This document shows, piece by piece, positions 48,815-60,051 of a stretch of DNA of 64,000 bases. The DNA lies in NCBI GenBank assembly GCA_013397795.1, contig VZTJ01002442.1:433223-497222 (forward strand). Direction: 5' to 3'. Source of the DNA: Orthonyx spaldingii (taxonomy: Eukaryota > Chordata > Aves > Passeriformes > Orthonychidae). Numbering within the stretch: the first letter of the stretch is position 1; each line of letters opens with the position of its first letter. The notes below the pieces were generated by a model, which was not told the DNA's origin, ran no database searches, and was given only the letters and a program-made list of their open reading frames with translations. A program made the position numbers and the translations under genes.

Positions 48815-50732
48815 GTGGCTATTATAGTATCCTCATTCCCTTTGAAAAATCTGTATTCTGTTTAAAGCAATAGTATTCTCTGCATTTCTCTTGTGATTTC
48901 CTGGAAAACTTTGTTGAATGCCATCTCCAGCAATAGTAGCCTAGTCATTGCTGTAATGTCTGATCTTCTGCCAAAAAAAAAAAAAGAAAAGCTTCCTAAT
49001 GATGCTTTTTATTTGCTTTCCAAATGACATGAGGGAGATCTCTGATGTTGTCCAAAGCCAAGTCTGTAGAAGCTCAAGTTCTTCCCTTTTGTTTCACAAC
49101 AGCAGTAGACAAATCACTTAAAATTTTTGTTGAAAGGGCAAATTATCCTCTTTCCTAATCACTTCAGGAGCCTGGCTGGAGTCTTGACTTATATTAATTT
49201 TTGCTTCGTTTCAGGCACCTAGGCTCATAGTCCTCCTTTATCCATTACAGTAACAGCTGCACTTGTCTATTTTCCCTATGATCAAGTGTGGAAATCCCTC
49301 ATCTCCCAATTTTTTTTTTTTCACTTCTACTCTAAAGCTTTTTTGATGGATCTCAATGGCCTGTTACAGTAGAGAATGACCCAGACATTTCTGCACTGTT
49401 ATATGAAGCTGAAGCATGTTCTTTCCAGTAATACTTCTATAAAGGGCATATCCCTGAACTGTCATAATTTCATCAACTAATTAGTCACCTTTTCATCTTC
49501 ATTATCTTGTCCTCTCACTTTCTTTGTCAATGACCTGAAAAAAAATAATGTTGATGATCAACTGTGCCTTAGCACTCCCATCATCTTCTGTGGGCTGGCA
49601 CAGTGATCCTTGAGATAGGATGCTTCTCAATATGTGAGATTTATGAGAAATTGAAGAAATCAAATTCCCAAAAGATCTGGAGCGTGTATGGGAAATTTCA
49701 GATTAAAATACTGAGAATGGTTCCAGATCAGGATAGTAAAATATGCATAGTGAAATTTCCAGTGTATTACAGACATGATACAGAGGTTGCAAAAGGTTGG
49801 CTAGAAAATATTGTCAGAATAGGCAAGACCTTTTCTGAAATGTTCTAAATGTGGCCTGAAAAAAGCCCTGTTATGGTGTCCTGCTTTCCAGTTGAAAACA
49901 AATATCTGTGAAGGTAGCAATATAAAAGACAAGAAAAGCTTTGAAACTATTGCTATTTCTAACACAATGCTCATGTTTGTAAGATAACCACTGCATTTTA
50001 CAATTTAAAAATACAATCAGGTAAACTTGGTTTTCCCATATATAGCAAACACTTTCTTCATTTTCAGTAGTAATAAACAAAGCCAGACAAATCAAAATAC
50101 AGATTTCCATTTGTGTAATAATTTCCATTTGTGCTACACAAATTTGCGATAGACAAAAAGATCATATATATTAAAAAAAAAAAATCAGTATAAATGTTTT
50201 ATTATGTCTTTGATGGTATATAAAATATCACATCATTAAATGATCAATTTTGTTAACATTATGCTATAAAAGTCAATAAACTGCTGCTGAGATTGATTAA
50301 TAACCTAAACAAAGATGAAATATTGAACAGTCTCAAAATCCTTTGTTTACACAGAAACAATAGTCCTACCATGTGCTGTAAACTAAGAGGTAATAAAAAA
50401 AACAAAGGAAGCTGGGCTGGATTGTACCTTCAGTTCTACAGAGTAGGATGTGAAGACCTCTACCCTCTACACAGAGAGAATCAAAAGAGACAGGTTCTTT
50501 GGAAAGGTAATTTGTCCACCCTTTCATAAACACCTGTCATTACACAAATCATCCTCTGGAGATGCCCATCTTCCTCATTGATTTGAGAATCCAGCTAAGT
50601 CAAAAGAGGCACACATTTCTGGACAAAGACAGTAGGATGCTGAAGTGCCCCTTTCATTTCAAGCCTGTTGGTGAATTCCTACCCCACTGAGATCAAGAGA
50701 CTTCAGTGCCAACTGATCATCACCTACGTCTT

Positions 50733-51108
50733 ATGAGGAGTGACTGAGGATACTAGGGTTGTTCAATCTGGAGAAAAGGTGGCTCAGGGAAGACCATATT
50801 GCCCTCTACTACTATGTCAAAGGAGGTTGTAGCAAGGTGGGGATCGGCCTGTTCTTCCAGGTAACTAGTGATAGGACAAGGGGAAAATGGCCTCAAGTTG
50901 TGCCAGGAGAGGCTCAGGCTGGATATCAGAAAATTTTCTCATTGAAAGAAGGTTAAAGCACTGGAACAGCCTCCATTCCTGGAAAGGTTCCAAAAAGTGT
51001 GTGGACGTGGCACTGTGCAATGGGGTTTAGTGTGTGTGGTGGTATTTAGTCAAAGGTTGGATTAGATGATCTTGGAGGTCTTTTCCAACCTTAATGATTC
51101 TATGATCA
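50733..51108 (+). mobile_element. CR1 LINE 3' fragment
   Basis: This copy starts within the last part of ORF2 and runs to the tail CTTGGAGGTCTTTTCCAACC and ATTCTATGATC. The frame at 50759-50956 translates to recognisable CR1 C-terminal motifs (GGCSKVGIGLFFQ, VTSDRTRG) before a stop. Compared with the 38-kb copy, this one keeps the 'VTSDRTRG' motif in the same frame as 'KGGCSKVG'. It is 5'-truncated, has small deletions near 50950-50975, and is inactive. Confidence 0.97.
50759..50956 (+). pseudogene. CR1 ORF2 C-terminal remnant
   Basis: This 65-codon frame is a decayed piece of the CR1 ORF2 C-terminus, with LREDHIALYYYVKGGCSKVG followed by QVTSDRTRG. The frame then diverges from the expected CR1 sequence because of an indel. 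It has no catalytic motifs and no function of its own. Confidence 0.9.
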
Positions 51109-51417
51109 CTATTCTTGCATCTTCTTCAAGACAGAACTTTATTACTGTATGTAAAAGTTACTTAAAATATCAAATAATCTTTCCCACTCACTCACCCTGG
51201 TGTGTGTTTTATACTGACTTATTTCAGTGAAAATTCACCGTTTCATAAGGTACTGCAAAAGCTGCTCTTCCACCCTGAGGAGTCTCATGTAGCCTGACAA
51301 TTATAGCTCCTGTCTTGAATATTCAGAGATAAGTACGTACTCGAGATGCTTGAGAAAGGCGTACAGTGAAAACATGATTACACCCATTCTCTTTTCCTCT
51401 CTGAAACTACTCTTATT

Positions 51418-51445
51418 CACAAATTCTTATGCACAAATTCTTATT
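51418..51445. repeat. 14-bp tandem duplication
   Basis: CACAAATTCTTATG is followed directly by CACAAATTCTTATT, a one-mismatch head-to-tail copy. Confidence 0.95.
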
Positions 51446-52006
51446 GCTCATGACTTTCTAGTCTACTCATTCCCTCTGAGCTGGAGGATGAATCCAAACC
51501 AGAGTTCAGTACTGTCTCTTGTTTGGTCAATATTATACAGATGCATAAGGATAAAAGCAGTCCCAGGGATTGTTCTTTTACATGATTATCTTCTGAGGGT
51601 GTCACAGCTGCAGATTTTAAAAGGTAGATGCTAAAAGCATACATGAAGTGAGAGCTGAGAAGGCCATAAATTCCTTTTCCAAATCTTTACTGTGTAATCT
51701 GAATCAGAAAATCACAGCAAATTAATTGAATCACTATAGAGAATATGACTGAGCACCCACATTTTTTACTAGAATTGTAGAGGAAGTATGTACCGTGGGG
51801 CAGAGAGATTGTTGAAATTAAGCATACAATACACATTTCAAACACATGCCACCGCCCATTCCCTGTATCATTGTCATGCTATACTCAGCATATTTATTAA
51901 AGGTCATGAGAGCCCTTCAAAACGTACAGAATAAAGAACAAGGAATTAATATCTGCAAAACCTTCTGAGATTAGTAACTGAAAGTAAATAAGTGAAAACA
52001 TTAACA

Positions 52007-52066
52007 TTTAATAATTAATGATAATAATTAATAATAATTAATAACAATGATAATAATTAACAATAA
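52007..52066. repeat. (TAA/AAT)n simple repeat
   Basis: This is an imperfect AT-rich tract built from TAATAATTAA-like units. Confidence 0.9.
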
Positions 52067-55000
52067 GTGAAACCATTAATTGATTGAATCAATATTATAG
52101 GGAAGGGTTCTGTATTTTGCTGTTTTTCCTAGTATTGGCCCAAGGCCAATCTTCAGTGCAGATATACTGGATCTGAATAAAACCCAACTTGAAAAAATAT
52201 GAAGTCTAGAATAAATCAAATTCTGTGGAAGTTTTGACATAGCAGATTCACATCACAGATTTATTCTGGTATAGCTCCCATAAAATCCATCATTGTACTG
52301 CACCTGAAAATATCATATTGTCTAAAAAAGTCACGGGAAAATTGACAGATTCCCAGTTGTATATTAGTGTGTATATTAGTATAATCTTATTTCTGTGAAC
52401 CTACAGCTCTTTATATCAGTGTCTGATCAACAACATCTGAAAGATTTCTGTGGACTTTACTGTAATTCCCTATGGCAGTGCCAAAAGTGCAGGAAAAAAA
52501 TGACTGCTTGTTAAGGTGTGTAGAAAGCCCTGTTTAAAAAGGGTGAATGTATACATGACACTGGAAGAGCAGACTTGGATTTGACAACAGGAGAACATTG
52601 TACATTTGGGATACTGCCCCTCACCAGCAAAACTCCTCTGCTTCTGCACTTCTTGAAAGGCAATGATTGCATGCAAGAGGAGAGAGTGGAAACAGGAAGT
52701 TGCTGTATAATGACAACTTTAATTTGATCACCAAATCCGCCATCATTTCTACCCTATCATCATTCCTGTGGTGATAAGAGGTCTATGTGCTAAAGCTATC
52801 TAGGGGATTTGGCCCAAGTGACTCCCACTGAACTGTAAAACTACTGTGTTCTGCTTTGGTAATTCAGTACCCAAAGAACAGTCTGCTAATACACAAGCAA
52901 CCTGGACTTTCTAGGGGTTATAGAGGTCATTTAAACATATAGGATGGATAGAGATGTATCAACCTGAGTACATAGGTATGTGGGAAGTGGCACAATACTG
53001 CTTGAATTGGAACTTTCATGTAATTGCATGCTTGGAGCATTAATAAGAAATAACATCCTACAAAATTATCTCCTTGATGAGCTGAGTGGTGTAGCAGAGT
53101 ATTTACATTCCATAGTTATTCTTCTCAGAGCAAAAATTATTGGTAAATATCACGCTCTAGTTCAGAGATCTTTAGTGGTATTTTTTAACTATTTCACCAT
53201 TGTGCCCAGTTTTGGGTTCTCTGTGGCAGCTGCAGCAAAGAGAGAGAATAAAAGCCTCTTTCTACCTTTGGTTGAACTAGAAGTGAGAATAGATGTTCAC
53301 TCAAAAGCAAGGTAGAAGTTACCACAAAGAGGACTAATAAGTGTTTGAGTCAGATTTAACCTTTGTTGAGATTAAGATGATTTTCATTCTGCTTTTTCAA
53401 GATACCAGTTTCTGAAGCATGTTTTGTTTCTTGTCTCTGCTCTTGGAAATCGCTGCCACAGCACCTCTTCAGTAGAGAGTTCAGCTAAGTGCTACAAAAT
53501 TCCTGGCACTTTCATCTTGTCCAGGCTGATGTTACCTCTCCGCTTTGCCTTCTTATAAGCAGGTATTTCTTACACTTCTTTCTGTTCAAGCCAAAGCTCT
53601 GCTGAATCTAGGGGGGAAACAGTGAGGCATGGTTTTGGAATACCTGTTTCTGTTCTCAATAGAGGAGCTCAGAATTCAAGTTACTAATTGTATCTTTAGA
53701 GAAGAGTCTAATCAATTATGCATATTTCACTGTGGTGAGGCAATATGCTTTTGTGTGGGAAGTCTCAAAGGCCAAGACTGTAGGGGTTTTATCTTTTCTG
53801 TCCAGTAACTCAGAAGAATAAAGGATCAAAACTGAGTGCTTTATCTAATTGTAACTCAGATAGTGAATTCAATTTAATGTCATCTGGTAAAGGCCAACTA
53901 TTTGCCTAACTAGGAATGTGGAGCCTGAGGGAACAATGGAAGTGAGATGAAAATGTATCGCCAATCAAAATGCATATTAGGAAAGTCTGAATCTATTTTT
54001 ATAAAAGTGTTGCAAATTTTAAATGGCTGGATTATAGTAATTTTTCTTTTATTGATCTACTTAATGTATGTTCTGGTGCCAGAACCTTCAGCTGTTCCAT
54101 TTCAATAAAGATGAATCTTTGTATTCTAGCTTTCCTAGTAGTGTTCTATGCCTTTTTTTTGGTGGACAAGGAGCTGACTGTTCTTTTCTTCATGCATGCA
54201 TTTGTGGTGGTGCACAAATGAATGAGGTTGCTCAAAACCATCCCTGTGTGCTTCTGTCTGTCTATAGAATGTGTACCCAACTGCAGAAGCATTCCTTTAT
54301 CTCCCAATCTTGATTTCTCAACCCTTCAGTGGTTTTCAGTTTTAATGCATCATCTTTCAAGGAATACAAGAGGTACATGACCTTTTCCCACAAATCATTG
54401 ATTCAATTTTTTCTAGCTATTGTTTTATTTCAGCTGGATCCACTCCCCCAAATCTCTCTCTACTACTAAAGCTTAATAACTTCAGAAAAATTTGTTCCCT
54501 GGGAGAAATATGACCCTGACAAGTAATGATGAATTCCCTATAAACTTGGAGGTATAGCTTGGCAAGGAGATTTGAAATACTAAGATGACTCAAGAGACCA
54601 AGTATTCTGGGACTGGTGGCATGGTCAGTCACTTTCTTCAAGATGTCAAACTAGCCTTACACCTAAATATTCAGTGTTTAAGTCCCAGAGAAATTTCAGA
54701 TAAATAATCACTGAGTTATTGGCAGGGATTGTTAGTCTGAGCCTTTCCAGGATACACTGCTTATTTTCCTCACAGGTCAAACCCACATATTGCTCAAATC
54801 GTGGGAAATTGTCTACAAGTGTTGGCACAATTATGAACCTCCTGTTTTACAAATAGCTAGCAATTGGGAGCACTAAACCCCTTATCTGAAGAAACTTGAA
54901 CCAACATTTCCAGCTTCAGCTCATTTGAACTCTCTGACTTTGAAAGCGCTACATAAATGTGTGAAGCTCTAGGAAATTAATTAAGTCATGAACTGCCCAA

Positions 55001-58000
55001 TCATCCACATTCTAAACTTAGGCTAGACTTTTCTTAGTCCTAATTGGGATACAACTCTGCCTTCACTTTGCTTTTGTCAACTACTTTAGCTGTACTGTAC
55101 AGATAACATTTTCAATTATGAGAAAACAAACTTCTGCAACAAAAAATTGATATGATCAAAATAAAATAAAGCCAGGCTTCTTTTTAAATTTAGTGGGGAA
55201 CAGACAGATATTCTTCTGGATTTTCAGAAAAATCAGGTTTGATTATAAATCTGTAGTTTTCAGAAATTCTCAGCCATGAAAGCATTATCTTGCTTTGGGA
55301 GAAATACTATTGCTATTCATGACTCTTTGGTCCAACATGTTCCCTCTCCTGCCCTCACTCAGCATCTTCTTTAACTTTGGTGTCAGAACTTAGATAGTCA
55401 CCCTTTGCTTCTGTAGTAAGCAAGCTCCTCTGGATGGCAGTTCATCTAATCTTTAAATAGGCATCTACAGTAAAGCTGGAAACAGTCCTCTCCCGTCTGT
55501 GTCTTCAGTGCAGCGTGCATCCAGCTCAGCATTTTGCCACTTTGTGATGAATCATATTGTGTCAAACCTTTCAGCGTGTTTGCCACAGTTCATTAGAGTT
55601 AGAAGGGGCTGTCTACTCAGCATCGCTGGTATGTCTGGGGAACTGCTGTGCTGTGAGATTTACACAATGCTGAAAAATCCCTGCTCTGCAAAGTATCTGT
55701 TCATCAAAGGTGAAAGAGTTCAATGCTGGAGCTATGTGACATACTTTAGGGACATTATAGACATAGATATTTGCAGCCTCTTACTCCAAGGAACATCACA
55801 GCAAGGCTGCTGTGAGAGTTCTTTGGGGTCTCTTTCCCTGATGGAAAATACTTCCAAACCAATACTTCCAATGTGAATATCATCCTGCCTCATCTCTTCT
55901 AAGCTGCTCATGCTCAAGGAATTATTTTTCTTCTGCTTAATTAAACAACATCATGATTGCTGCAACAATAACTCTCTTTAAAATAACCATGTTTATGTTC
56001 TTACCTTTCTCTACACCTTCCAAGTCACATCTATTCACATGATATAAATGTCTGAATTTGTATTTCAGTGTTGCCAATTTTTATAGGCTCATGTCTTCCT
56101 AAACTAGCAATGTAATTATAACTGTCTACCTCCTGGTATTTATTATTAATATGAATATAATGAAGTGGGTGATTAAGCAGTCACTGGTTACTCCTGTAAT
56201 CACCAGACCAGCCCCCTAAGGAAACTGGGTTCAATAACATGTCACTGGAATGATAAAATCTTAATGAGTCATCAACGAGATGCAGAACTGTGAGGCTCAG
56301 CAGAGTTCAAGTCCTGTTTATCATAAAAATGAAAGGAGATGAGTCTGGGAGAGGAGGAGAAATAGCACAAAATGGAGGGATAGATACTCAATTAGTGTGA
56401 TTTGCATTACCTCTATTGGATCTCTGACAAAAAACCTGCTGTGGATCTGCCCTTCATCATTAGCACAGTAGTTGAAAAACCTTTGTTTTGATATAGAGTT
56501 CTCTTTCCACACACTCAGCTGCTGCCTGACATCTACATTAATTCAGAGCATGTTAGAGATGGGACCACCTCCTCCCCATCTGCCCCCTATGCTCACCTCC
56601 GCATCTTCCTTTCAAAAAGAGTATCTGTGATAGGACGTGATTTACAGAAAAAGAGTTTCCAAACCCTCTGGCATCTTGGAGCTGCTTATACAAGCTCGCC
56701 CTGATTAATTCAAAATTCATCTTGTTCTAATAATCCTCTCATTTCAAAGCATCTTTGTAGTTCCTTCACTATCTTTTGTTGGCATGCAAACGAGCAACCT
56801 CAGGTACGGATGTTTAACTTTTTTTGTTCTGCCTTTTTTCAAATTCTTATAGGTTTTGAGAGATGTGATATACTCTGTTTTTTTCTTCCCTCAATGTATT
56901 CTTCATGTTATTAATAATTCATATTCTTGAGAAGGGAGGTAAAAACCCAAATTACTCACAACCCTGTTAGACATAAAGGAGTGACAATGCTTCTGCAAGA
57001 AACATTGCAGGTCAAGTTCAGACTTGGGGAAAGCGGTTGCAACTCTATTGAACTACTTCCAGATTATTCATAACATCAAGGCAGTATGTCAGCTACTCAA
57101 TAATGTATCCTACTCCAACCTTCAATTAACCTTTTTATTCTTAAGCATTTAGCTTGGTAAGTCACGCAAATTAATTTACTGAGAAGCTAATAAACAATGA
57201 GTCAAAAGAATCAGGAGCTGGATGATTAGGTGTTTAGTTATATGGTTTATTATTTATTTAAACTGAATTTTGATGACTTATTGAAGCTTTAAGATTAGTT
57301 CTTTTTTAATTCTTTTTTCAAAGTATGTTTTTTCTAAGTGCGGAGATGATTTTCTAAGAGCCCCATATGACACAATCTAAAACACACACATTTGCTTCAG
57401 TAATCTGATATTTCAGTACTTTGTGCCCTTGAGGCACAACTGTTATTCCAACTATATGCAAGGAATTGATTCAAAAATAAAAATAAACATAAAAGTTTTT
57501 AAAAGGAGCAATTCAAGTACATACATCTAGAAGTCTAATACCTTCTAAAACATCTTCATCTGTCTGAACCATCAACAGACCAGATACCATGACACAGAAT
57601 CTACAGGAGAGACAAATCTTTCTGCAGGTAGGTAAGGTATATCAGAATCTCTGCATTGGCACTGTACATTCATGTTTAAACATGTCACTTGCTCCCTCAT
57701 AGTCAAATGGCCATATTTATATCAGCTGATGCATAGTGACTGTGTGTGCCTGAGTGCTCTGCCCTTGCAACAGGGGAAGGTATTTCAGCTTAACTAATGG
57801 GTGAAGCCAATCTGCATGAAATCCTCCCTAAGGTAACCAGCTCCCCATTTGTAGGTAGGAACAGAGAGAAGCTAGTAACAGCAGAACTTCAGATTTAACC
57901 AAATGAAACTCTTCCCCCTAAAACTGATATATGCCTCCATTCTGCCAAAAAAAAAACAAATGGCATCTGATGACCATGGCAAACACTAATTTCTGGCAGA

Positions 58001-59197
58001 CAATAAACACTCTGTTATTTAGTTCAGCTCAATTAGAGCTTTCTTTTTATTTTAAGTGACAAAAAGCTTTGGTTTTTGTGTTTCAAACCTGGCAGCTGGG
58101 AGCAGAGAGAAACCTACTGATTCATGGTGGTAGACAGTAGATTTTACAGATCCAAAATGCTTGGGTGAACTGACAGATTCCTCTATTTGTTTCCCATCTC
58201 CTAGTTATTCCCCATAGCTCAGGATACACAAGGTCTTGGAAAATAATACATGCATAATATACTGTTGCATGTATAGTTTTTCCAATGGGTTTGGGAAACC
58301 ATCTGCCCTAGGATTTATGAATAAAGATGAGTGCCTCTGCAATTTCCTTTTATAAAATGTAAGTCTACTAAAAAAGTGGAAAAAGTAAGTAGTTACTGTT
58401 CCCTATGAATATTGTTGATCAGTGTCATGAATTATGCATGCATCCCTCCTGGGTCCAGTGTCCTCTGGCATTTCTTAAGCAGTAGCTCAATATTTTCTAC
58501 CACTCTGATAAATCATTCAATAGAGAAAGGGTAAGTCCTGATTCTTGAGCCACTGTTCAGAGGCACTGACTGATGTGGTTTGTCACACAGCTTAGTTTTA
58601 CATTCCAGAGCTGAAAGTCTGACATCCAAGTCCACCAAGGTCACAGGGACACAAGAGTTGTGAAGTGTGCTTTCAGCTTCTTGGATGCTGGGAAATGGCT
58701 TGAAATTCAGCAGCAAAATTTCTGCTTCTGTAGAGGCACAGGTTTTTCTGATGTTTTTTATCTTTTTCTTTACAGAGATATGAGATAACAATGGTGTCCC
58801 AAGGAGCCGGTATTTCTTTCTTTAAGGAGAATTAGAGGTCAGATATTTCTATAATGTTCACAATATCTACGATAAAAACTATTCAGTGAAAATAACCTGG
58901 AGCTTTCTTTTCAGAACTGAATCTATTCTATACATCTCTTCCATGTATGTCGTGAAAATGACTGTGTAGAACCGATGGAGAAATTCTGCTGTTCACAGAT
59001 TATGGGTTAACTAAAAAATGCTTGAAAGAAAAATACTGTGGTTTCATTTCAAAAGGAGTGATGACAACCCAGCCCTGAGCACTAACAGTTTATTTCCACT
59101 CCTGTACACTGCAACTTCTGTTAAGTTCCCAAAACTAAGTGCAATGACAAAGTAACCATGTTAAATACCTCTTTTCCTCTTAAATGAATTTTTCTCC

Positions 59198-59479
59198 ATG
59201 CTCAGCAAGATCATGGAGCAGATCCTAATGGAAACCATGCTAAGGCACATGGAAAAGAAGAAGGTGCTTTGTGACAGCCAATATGGCTTCACAAAGAGCA
59301 AATTGTGCCTGACAGACATGGTGGCTTTCTACAATGGGGCTGCAGCATGGTGGATGAGTGAAGAGCAACTGATATCATCTGCCTGTACACGTGCAAAGCA
59401 TTTGACACTGTTCAGCCTGACCTCCTCATCTCTAGGCTGGAGAGACATGGAGTTGACAGAAGGACCATTCAATGGATAA
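59198..59479 (+). pseudogene. CR1 reverse transcriptase fragment
   Basis: This 93-codon frame covers the N-terminal part of the reverse transcriptase domain. Residues 3-45 follow the CR1 pattern closely (KIMEQIL, LRHMEKKKV, DSQYGFTKSK, CLTDMVAFY). After about residue 60 the frame departs from the pattern: the expected 'DFCKAFDT' region appears as 'CTRAKHLTLFS', which indicates a frameshift near 59390. The fragment is non-functional. Confidence 0.92.
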
Positions 59480-60051
59480 GGAATTGGCTGCTGGTTGCAC
59501 TCAAAGAGCTGTAGTCAATGACCCAACATCTGAGTGGAAAGCAGTGGCAAGCGGCATTTCTCAGGGGTTGGTGTTTGAATTGGTGCTGTTTAATATCTTT
59601 GTTGGCGACATGGCCTGAGGGATAAAACACATTCTTAGAGAGTTTATGGATGATATGCAGCTCTGTGGTGTATCCAACATGCTGGAGGGTAGGGATGCCA
59701 TACAGAAGGACCAGGACAGACTTGACAGGTTGCCTGTGTGAACCTCATGAAATGCAACAAGGCCAGGTGCAAGGTCCTGCACCTCGATTGGAACAATCAC
59801 AAGCACAAATACAGAATGGACAATGGGTGGATTGAAAGCAGATCTGTGGAGAAGGACTTGAGGGTACTGGTGGATTAAATGCTGGAACAGGTTGCCCAGA
59901 GAGGTTATGTGTGCCCCATCCCCGGAAGTGGTCAAAGCCAGGTTGGATGGGTCTTTGAGCAACTTGGTCTAGTGGAAAGTGTAACCAGATCATCTTTAGA
60001 GTCCCTTCCAACTCAAAGCATTCTATGATTGTACAATTCTATGACATTGAA
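59200..60051 (+). mobile_element. CR1 LINE with reverse transcriptase remnant and internal deletion
   Basis: This CR1 copy starts in the reverse transcriptase domain (SKIMEQILMETMLRHME, then a DSQYGFTKSKLCLTDMVAFY motif) and ends with GTCCCTTCCAACTCAAAGC and ATTCTATGATTG. The active-site YxDD-type box is visible as FMDD at 59643-59654, in a different frame from the start, so the frame is broken at least once (near 59390). At about 59875 the sequence jumps from the body ('ggtactggtgga', followed by 'ttaaat') straight to the 3' part 'GGAACAGGTTGCCCAGAGAGG'. A block of several hundred bases covering the ORF2 C-terminus is therefore missing. That missing block is what the 38-kb and 51-kb copies retain. 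The copy is inactive. Confidence 0.97.

Larger units (their letters stand above)
44480..50732. other. AT-rich stretch with no recognised gene
   Basis: About 6.2 kb is without recognisable genes. It includes a perfect 11-bp-arm hairpin (45817-45843), a 17-bp tandem duplication (47854-47887), a long poly-A tract with one ambiguous base (48769-48814), and a 13-base direct repeat (50103-50133). The open frames are short and unrecognised. Confidence 0.5.
51109..59199. other. long AT-rich stretch with no recognised gene
   Basis: About 8.1 kb is without a gene or repeat family I can name. It contains a 14-base tandem duplication (51418-51445), a TAA/AAT-rich simple repeat (52007-52066), and frames of up to 125 codons (55499-55876, which begins at GTG) without recognisable domains. 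Confidence 0.5.

Noticed and set aside
52980..53315. 111-codon frame with a CR1-like phrase (GTGCCCAGTTTTGGG)
   Set aside because: Only about 15 bases resemble the CR1 'cccagttctgggc' motif and the flanks do not continue the match.
54069..54085. Steroid-receptor-like inverted repeat (GTTCTGG and CCAGAAC)
   Set aside because: The spacing is two bases rather than the three of a canonical response element, and short inverted repeats of this size are expected by chance.
55499..55876. 125-codon plus-strand frame
   Set aside because: It starts at GTG, has no recognisable domain or splice context, and is probably chance.
59561..59962. 133-codon minus-strand frame
   Set aside because: It is the antisense shadow of the CR1 copy at 59.2-60.05 kb.
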